Source of the DNA: Lateolabrax maculatus
Taxonomy: Eukaryota > Chordata > Actinopteri > Acropomatiformes > Lateolabracidae
Reading direction: 5' to 3'
Length of the DNA: 64,000 bases
NCBI GenBank assembly: GCA_031216445.1
Contig: CM062211.1
Coordinates: forward strand, 818,001-882,000
Shown piece after piece: positions 11,155 through 21,900 of this stretch (position 1 is its first letter; each line of letters starts with the position of its first letter). Under the pieces are notes generated by a model. It made no database searches. It was not told where the DNA came from and worked only from the letters and a program-made list of their open reading frames with translations. The translations under genes and the position numbers were made by a program.

Positions 11155-14050
11155 TCACACAATCCCTCATACACACACACCCACACAGCCACTATAGAAT
11201 ACATTCTCAGGAAAAACAGTCAATTATAAATTTTAGAGCATTTCATTTAATTTTTTTCATAACTCTCATATTGAACATATTGCCCACCTCAAACAGGAAG
11301 TAAGCTGTACCATGACATGACTGTGTGGCAGCTATTTGGAAAGGCATTGAACAATACCTAATGGCAGTATATCTTTATTTTGGGAAGTGACCTCACTGCT
11401 TGTAAAAAAAAATTGCTTTTAAAATGATTTACCATTTTGTAATTGGTTCTCTCAAATATTTAATATGTCATTTTGGAAGAAAACCCCTAACATTGACCAG
11501 CTTACTACTATGCAGGTTTTGCCTGCTTCAACCCATAAATTACAAATGCTTTACATGACTACAGACAGTTTTTTGATTTGATTTTCTACCTTCTAGCCAT
11601 ATTGGTTTCATTTCAGTACACTATGAAAATCGAGACTTGAAAACTCTATCACTGGGAACATTTAGTCACCTTTAATTTGTGTCACAGTTGCTGGAGGTTA
11701 TCGTGTGAGCATTTTTACAACTTGCATTGGTGGTATGTGCAAGAATATTCAAACATCATACATTTAAAAGTTGGGTGCTAAAAAGCATTGCACTGAAGAG
11801 CTTTGTTGTTGGAATGTTGTCAGATCCAGAAAACAAAAAAAAATTGCATTTGGATATCATGGACAGGATAATGTGAGTTTGTTGTCAACTGTGAGGTTTG
11901 AAGATATTCATGAGAAGGATTTGATGTAAGGAATATCCTTTTGCAATAATACATAGAGATGACAGGATACAGTTGGTTGGCATCTTCAGCATCTGTAAAA
12001 CTGGCTAATTTACATATAATTTATACGGTTTAAACAATTTAGATATAATGCATTAATTAGAAAGTTTTTGAGGTGCTGGTTGGCAGATTTTCTTATCTTT
12101 AGGCAGAGCTAGGCTAACTGATTCTATGCTAAGCCAAGCGGCTGCTAGGATCAGCTACATATTTACAGTACAGAAATGACATTGGTACAATTTTGTGTAT
12201 AAGTGTATAAAAACTGTGAACAAAGTAGTGTGGGGTGTCTATGCACTGTTTTTCACAGTGTACCGCAACAAACTGAAACCAATGGCTGCGTGGAAAGTAT
12301 AAAACCTGAAATCCTATGCTTTGGAAAACACAAAGCAGTAACGATTTGTAGTTAATGGTCTAAAACATGCAAAGCCTTCATTAAGCCAGTAGTGGCCTGC
12401 TAATATATAATCATTGGCCTTCGATAAGTTCTAATTTAGCACAGACACCCCCCATCTTCCTTGTGCTCAGCACAAAGACTGGAAGCTTTCTCTTTTCATG
12501 ACACTGTTAACAGGAGTTTAGCTTCTAGAGGAGCTTTAATACCACTAAGGTATATTGCATATGCATTTTTTTCTTCTGTCAGGGGCTTGCTTCTTTATGT
12601 ACAACACATCACATACATAAAGTTCACTGGCTTATAGTTGAAGTTGCAAGCGCTACGGACACACAGACACTCAGACAGGAGACACCTCTTATTATTCTGA
12701 CTGTGTCCCTGCCTCTTCGTTCAACTCAAGGCCAACACTCTAGTCACACCATACATATTTTTCAACTCCACTTGCATTGTGCAGATATAGAGTCCATCTT
12801 CAATACGCAGTATAGGATATCATAGACATATTAGTACCAATGGGAATGACACAGAAACATTTAGTTGGGTTATAAAAGATAAGCATAGTATATGCACCAT
12901 ACTTCCTATTTAATGGAAAGAGATTGCATCTGGATGAATGCAGATATTTAAGTAGTTTTTTAGAAACAGGTATATACTGTAGTAGTAGTAGTATGTATGT
13001 ATAATGCCATCATACAAGAAGCCTTTATGGTGATGCTTCTTCTCTCTGGCTATAACATGTGTGAGGGATGAAGCAGGACTGGGGAGTGAAAAAACTGACA
13101 AACTGTAGTGGTGGTGGCAAATTTGAGTGATCGAGTTTACGCTGTGTTTCCTCTGTGCACACTAGTGTAACATACAGTTTCCACTTTTGAGATGCTGAAG
13201 CTTCACCCTAAATGTTTCATCGCTGTGTGTGTGAATGGGGCTGGAAGCTACTGTAATTGAGAGATTCTGGAGTAACAGCAAGCTACAGAGCGGGAGCAAT
13301 GAGAAGAGACACAGTTGTCTTTGCCTCTCATCACTGCCACATGTGGCACGTTAAAAACAACACAAAAAAGGTAACAAATATGTTACTTACATATTTTTTC
13401 CTACAGTTTAAAATATAAAAAAAGTGCAATTAAAGTTCCAAATATTAGTTACATCACATACATTTCGCTCTAAAGTAACAATCTCTTACTTGCAGGTAGT
13501 TTATCTCATCTTGTTATATATCTGTTATTTATTATCTAAAGAAATTACAGTATAGACTTTCAGATTCTCCCCATTTAATCTTACCCTGTGCTTCAATGGA
13601 TGAAGCACCTACTGAAGTTGAATGGTTTAGATTTCCCCATTTCCAAATCATTTTCAATGTTAAAATGTGTTTTAAGTGCACCAATTGTTTTTCTCATCTA
13701 TATCTCGTGCACATCAGGGCCAATAAAGAAATCCAGTTCAGGATACATCCACTTATACTGTGTGGGCCAGTACATCTTAACACATCGAGCATGTACACCG
13801 GTTTATCTTTACACATTTATGTCATACACATTTGTATGTACGTCGTGTCTAAAATGTCTATGATGTGGGCTTCTGACATATTCAGTATAAATATTACAAA
13901 AACAAAACAACACAGAAAACAAAGCAGAGCAAAATAGACAGAGGCGGAGGAAGTGAAAGGACAATTGCAGAAACAAAACTGTAAATAAAGGTGCAGAAAT
14001 TGGGGAATGAGTGGCAGAGAAGAAGATATTGTATACAGTGTGCAAAATAG
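6023..14050. other. 8 kb non-coding stretch
   Basis: No coding exon with a recognisable domain is visible on either strand; open frames are short and lack support. The content is AT-rich with a TCCA run near 6445, a CA microsatellite at 11126-11153 and a GTA run near 12980. An A/T-rich stretch around 10885 contains minus-strand AATAAA hexamers and could be a distal end of scube1 transcripts. Otherwise I see nothing definite. Confidence 0.5.
11126..11153. repeat. (CA)n microsatellite
   Basis: 28 bp of uninterrupted CA dinucleotides on the plus strand. More CA-rich sequence follows. Confidence 0.95.
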
Positions 14051-14908
14051 GGTTTGACCGATATATTGGTTTGCTGATACTGACCTTTTACTAAATACTG
14101 GGAGTACCGCTTTACAATTTTATGTACTTAAATGACTTTAGGAATACATAATTAATAACTTTTTTATGCTTTAAAGATTACTAATACACAACTTTAAAGG
14201 AACAGTTTGATGGGAAATTTGCCTTCTTGCAGAAAATTTGATTAGGTGATCAATACCACTCTAACACACTCTAATCACACTCACTGTGTCCAGCCAACAA
14301 ATAATCCAACATATTGCCCCATGTAAAACCACAATTTGCAATTTTTACAGATTTTTAATAGAAAATAGATATAACATGTTTTAGAAATTAGATATAACAT
14401 GTTAATTAGTGAGTTTCAGAGTTGCCTGTAGGTGGATTTCATTACCTGTGGACATGGCATAGCTTGTAACAATTTTTTTGTGTGGTCCATGGCAGGTTTG
14501 CTTAGCTACATCAGTCAACAAACCAGTGGGTCTCAAATCTAGTGGCTTCTTTGGTGTAATGGTGTAGGAGACCGGGAATGGTTGTAAAAAAGGGATGGTT
14601 GTAACAGGACAACTTTCACCACCCAGGGATGACCAAGAGTCATGTGAGTACAATGGCTGACAGTGGTGGTTGTAACACCTTTTCAAAAAGAGTTACAACT
14701 AACCTTGTAATGACAATTGCACACATTTTCTCTATCCTACTCCTTTTTATTAAACTATTCATATCTGATGTTGATTATAGACTTTTCCATCCATCAGAAA
14801 GATTCAGGGATAGTCAAAAAACATTTCTGGCTAAAGCCCCAGAAACCTGATGCTATTGAGGCTGATGTATTAACTGTAACATCTTTGGTTCAAATCAAGC
14901 TGGGGACC

Positions 14909-14923
14909 TTTATTGCATTTATT
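14909..14923 (-). terminator. Two tandem AATAAA poly(A) signals
   Basis: TTTATT occurs twice on the plus strand, at 14909-14914 and 14918-14923, which reads as AATAAA twice on the scube1 sense strand, about 910 bp after the stop. These are the first canonical hexamers downstream of scube1. Their use is not shown by sequence alone. Confidence 0.35.
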
Positions 14924-15419
14924 CTCCCTCATTTTCTGTCATCTCTCTCTTCATGCTATATAATACAGGCATGAAATGCTCCAAAAAACAATTAAAAAAA
15001 AGCTGTTGGTTGTTGACTGCCAGTGCAGTTTGATTTGTCTTTTTATATTTTAAGCTAAAAAACTCTTTGCAAAGGATACTTCACTTAAACATGGGTTCAC
15101 ACCTCTTTTCATTTATGCAATATGGCAGCATTATAATTGATCTGTTAAGCTGACTAATGAAAAACCAAAAGTCATCTTGTATCTGTATTTGTTATCAACC
15201 AGTCATAGAGGGCCACTCATGATCTACACAACAGCTTATATTCTTGTTGTTAACCCTAGTCCTTTATATATCTTTTTGTTTTGAATTTGTTTAAAAATAC
15301 TTAATTTAGTATTCAATATTCAATTAGAAGATGCACCAACAATATTGCAAGATATTGCACCTTCACTGACATAGCATACAGGTGGTGTGAGCCACACTTC
15401 TGTAAGGTGCTGCTAAATG

Positions 15420-15425
15420 TTTAAT
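15420..15425 (-). terminator. Candidate poly(A) signal ATTAAA for scube1
   Basis: First poly(A)-type hexamer found on the minus strand after the scube1 stop, 407 bp downstream. Within 40 nt the sense strand has a GU-rich stretch (AAGTGTGGCT) that could act as downstream element. It lies inside the DNA element 14051-15580. Confidence 0.35.
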
Positions 15426-15831
15426 AACAAACTGAGAAATAACACTCAATAAGTACAAGTTTGGTATACAATGGTCAAATTTAAAGAAACAATATATACA
15501 CAAAATATACTGTATATCAGGCTTCTGCTACACTATAAAAATATGAATACTGGCCTTTTAAAACCCATATCGGTCAAACCTTATACAGAAAGTTGCACTG
15601 ACTGGAGGGGAGGGTGTCAGGTAATGATGTATTACATTATGTATTACCAGTTAAAAAGGTCAAAAATGAGGAAGGGCATCATGTGACAGGAAATTAAAAT
15701 GTTAAGTCATAGAACGAGTATATCAATGTATTAATCCAGGCAGGGGAGAAATAGACAACGGGACATCATTTAGGTTGCTGGATTTGAAATGATGCAGGAT
15801 GATGGGGGACAGGGCAGTGGAGACACCCCAT

Positions 15832-15984
15832 CTATTTGTACGGCCGTAGGAACCTGGTGACTTTGGAGCGCAGCAGCTTGATGAAGGAGCGAGGGAACAT
15901 CTCTTTGGACTCCTGTGCCGTGTACCTGAAGTAGTTCTGGGGATGGGCCAGCACGTCAAACAAGGCCTTTATCAGCTTCTTGTC
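15832..15984 (-). CDS. scube1: scube1 window exon 19: terminal coding exon and stop
   Basis: 153 bp of coding sequence in phase 0, including the TAG stop at 15832-15834. It encodes DKKLIKALFDVLAHPQNYFR, YTAQESKEMFPRSFIKLLRS and KVTRFLRPYK. The YTAQES form separates SCUBE1-type tails from the YTEKHKEML form of SCUBE3. The acceptor is CCTTACAG. No canonical poly(A) hexamer occurs in the next 250 bp, so the 3' UTR must run into the neighbouring DNA element (see 14051-15580). Confidence 0.97.
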   Translation of the reverse strand, partial: DKKLIKALFDVLAHPQNYFRYTAQESKEMFPRSFIKLLRSKVTRFLRPYK

Positions 15985-18900
15985 CTGTAAGGAGGACACA
16001 AAGAAAAAGAAAAAGAGTGTCATCCCACTGGACCATATACATACATATATATATCATATGAGTTTAGGATTTTTTCAATCTTTACTTTTTCAACAGTAAA
16101 TGTAATTCCCTCAGAATCAAAGACCAAGCACCATGCGACCATAAGTCTGGTAATGTACTTTAATACCTTTAGTATCTCCTGGTGGTTCTCGGAGGCATAG
16201 AGCCTGCCATCTCGCACTATGTCCTCTATCAGCTGCTGGTAGTCCTCTGGGAAACAACACAGTTAAGTGATGGGGGAGCAATACATAATAGACTATACAG
16301 AGTCTTGTTGAGTGAAGGTAGATGGCAGTATAAAAAACACAAATAATTACAATAACAAATAATTTATCACATGATTCACAAAAACATTCAGAACTTTTAA
16401 ATGATCAAAAACTCACTCGTGGCAGCCTGTATGTGGGATTAGATGTAACTCAACTATGTGAACTGTGTCTGAACTGTGTTGAAAGTGACTCACCATCATA
16501 GGTGACATATGGGACTTGGAAGCCTTTGCCACTGTTCCCCTCGTTGGACTTGAACTGAATCCAGAGCTTGCGAGAGCGAGAGGTGAAGGCGATGGGCCGC
16601 TCATAGGTCTGACACGTTTCATAGGTGGTGATGGAGGTGGGCAGGGCTGGAGGAAGAGTACAGACATGTTAGTAAGGTACTTTTCTACATCCCACATGTA
16701 GGATTAAAAGGGCATTTTCAAAACCTATGTTTAATCTACTCTGGTCCAAATCAGTAGATGAGTTGCATTTTCCCCTTGGTTTGGTTTCTTTTCATGCAAA
16801 AAGAATGCAAACAAACCAAAATGCATCAATAAAAGCCAGGTGTGAATGTTCACTCTGTTCATTGGTTGATGTGTCTGGCAGCAAGAGTGTAAACCAAGGA
16901 AGAAGGTGCTGCACTCTGGGTTAGTGCATACTTCTGAGAGAAAGCATCTCTTACCTTTTTGTACAGTTGCCTTGTTTTATGTTAACACACTACTGTTCAG
17001 TGGATAGACATCCTCTCCCGTTTAGTTGCTGACTCAACATTATGTGAACATTTAGTGTTTTTATGTATTGTTTGTAAATTTTGGAAAATGAAATCATCTG
17101 CCCAAATATCAAGATGGTAACGTATCCTAGCATGCAGAGCACACCTGGCTACGGGAGTAGTTTAGCTCAAACCTAGTATGTCTTGTAGTTCGGTCAGCTC
17201 AAGGTAAGATAGTAGTTTGTTCCAAAATCAGGGCCATCTGGCTTAAAATTGGAACTTTTTCAGAATCCTGGGGAAAATCAAGAAATTACGTGTCCACTTG
17301 TATGAGTTGAGGTTGATTTGTCAACTGCTGTTTACAAGGTCAAGAATGAACTGTCAAGTGCAACTTTTAGGCCTCATAGATGAGAAAAAAACAGGAAAAA
17401 CAAGTTAGTTGATCTTGAGTAGAGATTGTTTTGACAAATGGTCTGAAATGACTTTTAAATCAAACTGTTGCATGATTCAGGTGTTTTTTCATTTTTATTG
17501 CCACTGGACATGATAAAATGCCTCATTAATGTACAGGCAGAGGTTAACATTCAAGAACACACAGGAACATACAGTACATTGCAATAAGAAGTGGACATTA
17601 ATAGTCATATTTTGACACATTTTGAGTGTAATTAATACAATTATATTTTGAAATGTTGGTAATGAGATAATCTTAAACTATGTTAAATATGAGCATCATT
17701 TTAATCGGTAACATATCAGACTATCAACATGCAGACTATAAATCTGTCCAGTGACAGATATAACTAAGATGATTTCTGAATTAAAAAATCTTTTTACCGC
17801 TCTTCCTCATGACCAGCACGTCTCCACACTCATCCTCAATGGGGAGGAAGATCTCTGGTACCACGATAAGAATCCGCCTCTTGTGTGGGGGGTTGATGGT
17901 CCAGACACAGTCCACATTAGACGGATAATCCCCAGGGTAGTTAGGAGACTCGATGTAGCCTGTGTATTCTCCCAGCTCACCTCCACACAGCTGGTCTGAG
18001 GGCAAATAGAAACGCTTAACAATATCTTATTTCAATACAAAAGTCCCTGAAGCCTATTGTCCTTTGGTACTGATTATCAATCACTCTGGATAAAAGTATC
18101 AGTTGAATACTTTAGAAGCAGGCTAAATGTAAATGATGAGCAGTGTTACTTTTGCAGTGGGAGACGTTGGTGGCACCGTCAAAGTCAGTGGTGGTGTTTC
18201 CCGGGCAGGTGATGCAGTAGTTTTGCCCAAAGTCAGACTGGTAGGTTCCTGCTGGGCAGCGGATACAGCGGTGGGTACTGGAGTTGTAATAATGTCCAGG
18301 AGCACAGTGCACTGAGGAGCAACAGGGAGGGAGTCAGTGTACACATAGTATAAACTGAATGAATACATAAACAGCAGGCCATCTACAAGATACATCACAC
18401 TGCTGTGATATTATTCATGCTTAGATTACAAAACACGCATATAAACAATGCACAAAACCTTGTATTAAGATAAGATTAATAAAAATATTAATAAAATTAA
18501 TAAAAGATTAAGATTAAGATTAATTTATAATCTACTTGTGCAAATTTCCATGTCATACACATCTGCCAATATGACGTTATTAATAATAAAAACTGCTGAC
18601 AAACGGCTGGTGTCATTGCAATGCCAGTATTAACATACACAGTTTTGAAGTGGTGGATAAAAACCTCCAATTAAACAGGAGAAAATCAAGCAATCTATAG
18701 AATATTATACAAGACTTGACTGTGCTTAAGTACAGCTTTACAGCCACTGGCTGTGATGCTGTACTTAAGCAGGATGGTGCTTTGAGCTAAATGCTATTAA
18801 GATATAATGTTTACTATGTTAAAATACTGACACTTGAAGAAAATGCATGTTAATGCTGACTGCTGAATGAAATCGCAAAGCGCTGCTGAAAATGTTTGTG

Positions 18901-21900
18901 TAGTGTGTTGTATAAAATGTGTAGTTTGTGTAGTATAGTATATGTAGTGTGTGTAGTTTGTGTAGTATAGAATGGGAAGAGTGTTTAGTGTGTGCAGTAT
19001 ATCATGTACAGGATGTGTAGTTTGTGTAGTATAGTATGTCCTGTATGTGTAGTGTGTGTATTATAACAGGTGTAGTGTGTGTAGTTTGTGTAATATAGTA
19101 TGTACATTGTGTGTAATGTGCATAGTATAACATGTGTAATGTGTGTATTGTGGGTAATATAACATGTGTAGTGTGTGTACTATAACATGTACAGTGTGTG
19201 TAGTTTGAGTAGTATGATATGTGTGTGTGTAGTTTGTGTAATATAGTGTGTGTAATGTGTGTAGCGTGTGTGTAGTTTGAGTAGTGTGATGTGTGTGTGT
19301 TGTTTGTGTATTATAGTATGTGTATTGTGTAGTGTGAGTAGTATAGCATGAACAGTGTGTGTAGTTTGTGTAGTATTGTGTGTGGAGTGTGGCATGTATA
19401 GTGTGTATGTAATTTGTGTTGTATAGTGTGTTTAGAGTGTGTAGTATAGCATGTACAGTTTGTGTAGTGTGTAGTTTGTGTAGTATAATGTGTGTACAAT
19501 AACATGTACAGTGTGTAGTTTGTGTAGTATAGTATGTGTAATATTTGTAGTTTGTGTAGTTTAGTATGTTTAGTGTGTGTAGTTTATGTAGTATAGTTTG
19601 TGTAGTGTGTCTAGAGTGTGTAATTTGTGTAGTATAGTATGTCCTGTGTGTCTAGTGTGTGTAGTATAATGTGTAGTGTGTGTATTATAACATTTGTAGT
19701 GTTTGTACTTTGTGTAGTATAGTATGTGAAGTGTGTGGAGTATAGCATGTACAGTTAGTGTTGTTTGTTTAATATAGTATTTGTAGTGTGTGTAGTACGT
19801 GTAGTATAGTATGTGTAGTGTGTAGTTTGTGTAGTATAGTATGTGTTGTGTGTAGTATAGCATGTACAGTATATGTACTGTGTGTAGTTTGTGTAGTATA
19901 TTATTTGTAGTGTGTCTAATGTGTGAAGTATAGCATGCACAGTGTGTGTAGTGTGTAGTGTAGCATTTATCTAGTATAGTATGTGTACTATTTGTAGTAC
20001 AGTACATGTAGTGTGTGTAGTTTCTGTAGTATACTAAGTGTACTTTGTGAAGTATGAGTAGTATAGTACGTGTAGTGTGTAGTTTGTTTAGTATAGTATG
20101 TGTAGTGTGTGTAGTATGTGTAGTATAGTAAGTGTAGTGTGTGTAGTTTGTGTAGTATAATATGCGCAGTGTCTGTAGTTTTTGTAGTACAGTGTGTGTT
20201 GTGTATAGTACAGCATGTATAGGGTGTGTAGTATAGTGTGTGCTTTGTGTATTATAGTATGTACTGTATGTGAAGTGTGTGTATAATACAGCATGTGTAT
20301 TGTGTGTTGTTTGTGTAGTATAGTGTGTGTAGTTTGTGTAGTATAGTATGTGTAATGTGTGTTGTTTGTGTAGTATAGTGTGTGTAGTTTGTGTAGTATA
20401 GTATGTGTAATGTGTGTAATTTGTGTACTATAGTGTATGTGTAGTGTGTGTAGTATAGCATGTACAATGTGTGTAGTTTGTGTAGTATAGTATGTGTAGT
20501 GTGTGTAGTTTGTGTAGTATAGCATGCGTAGTGTGTAGTGTGTGTAGTATAGCACTACAGCATGTGTACAGTGTGTAGTTTGTGTAGTATAGTATGTGTA
20601 GTGTGTGTAGCTTGTTTATCATAGTATGTGTATTGTGTGTAGTTTGTGTAGTATAGTATGTATGTATATGTATGTATGTATATTTGTATGTATGTATGTA
20701 TATGTATGTATATTTGTATGTATTCTGGTCGGTGTTTACATCCCACCTCAGGCCTGTGTTTGTGAGGCCTTACAACACCTGGCTGAGCAGATAACTAACA
20801 TGGAGCACAAACACCCAGACTCCCTGCTCATTGTTCTTAACCTCTGCTAAGAACTGACCAAAAACAGACAGCACATTAAGTGTAACTGCTGCTACAGACC
20901 TGGATGAGCTCACTGACACTGTGACATCGTACATCAGTTTTTGTGAGGACATGTGTGTGCCGACTAAAACCATCTGCACATACAACATCATGGTTCACCG
21001 CAAAACTCAGGCGGCTTCGTCAGGCCAAAGGGGAGGCCTACAGAAGTGGGGACAGGATCCTGTACAACCAGGCCAGAAACACACTGACAAAGAAGATCAG
21101 GGTAGCTAAGAGGAGCCTACGTCAGTGTGGAGCGGGGACCTTACCAACTACAGGAAACCATCCCCCTACTCTGTAGAGAATCACCAACTGGCTGACGACC
21201 TGACTGTGTTCTACTGCAGGTTTGATCAGCCCACTCTCACACACCCCAACTGCTCTGACAGTGTGAAGTCCCCTCCTGCTTCAAATGCTCCACCATCATC
21301 CCGGTCCCCAAGAAATCCTCCATCACAGGATTAAATGACTATAGGCCAGTCACCCTGACATCTGTGGTCATGAAATAGTTTGAGAGACTGGTGTTGACCC
21401 ACCTGAAGGACATCACAGGCCCCCTGCTGGACCCCCTGCAGTTTGCCTACTAGGCAAACAGGTTGGTGGATGATGCAGTCAACATGGGACTGCACTACAT
21501 GCTGCCACATCTCAACTCCCCAGGGACATACGCAAGGGTCCTGTTTGTGGACTTCAGCTCGGTGTTCAAAATAAAGCTGATTCGGATTCTGATTCTGATA
21601 TGTATGTATATGTACGTATATTTGTATGTATATATGTATATTTGTATGTATGTGTGTATGTATATTTGTATGTCCTTACAGAGCTGAACATTTTGAATGG
21701 TTTGTGTAGGTAAAACTGATAAACCGATGATGGCGCTAGATGAAAAGTTATTACAATTCATCCTCAATCATACTACAGCCATGACTTAATTATCTACTGC
21801 CGTTGCCATCTCATACACATCTGCACACTCCAGTATGACGCCATTAAAAATAAAACTGACAAAATGCTTGCATGGAAAAGTCAAGGGGTCACCAAGGTCA

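Larger units (their letters stand above)
14051..15580. mobile_element. DNA element with GGTTTGACCGATAT terminal inverted repeats
   Basis: The left end reads GGTTTGACCGATAT at 14051-14064. The right end reads ATATCGGTCAAACC at 15567-15580, its exact 14 bp inverse, with weaker similarity continuing inwards (GGTTT on both sides). The interior has no recognisable transposase, so it is a non-autonomous or decayed element. Ends of this kind (GACCGATAT...) belong to abundant fish DNA-transposon relics as I recall them. A target-site duplication could not be read with confidence. It starts 252 bp beyond the scube1 stop and supplies the first poly(A) hexamers. Confidence 0.65.
14900..15831 (-). other. 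scube1: Probable scube1 3' UTR (end not defined)
   Basis: Sequence immediately after the stop codon on the minus strand. From 15831 down to 15581 I find no AATAAA or ATTAAA. The first candidates are ATTAAA at 15420-15425 (followed on the sense strand by a GTGTGG-type GU stretch) and two AATAAA copies at 14918-14923 and 14909-14914. All three lie inside the inverted-repeat DNA element. The true 3' end may also be further left; an A/T-rich stretch near 10885 contains more AATAAA copies. The extent is a guess and needs transcript data. Confidence 0.4.

Noticed and set aside
19570..20555. Open frames of 145 and 155 codons on the minus strand made of Thr, Tyr, His and Leu repeats
   Set aside because: They are translations of the TGTGTAGT minisatellite, which lacks stop codons on that strand. 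The composition is purely repeat-driven and shifts frame freely, so no gene is supported.
18893..20658. Possible CRISPR-like array
   Set aside because: Units are diverged, directly adjacent and without spacers of even length. The context is a vertebrate intron, so this is a minisatellite.
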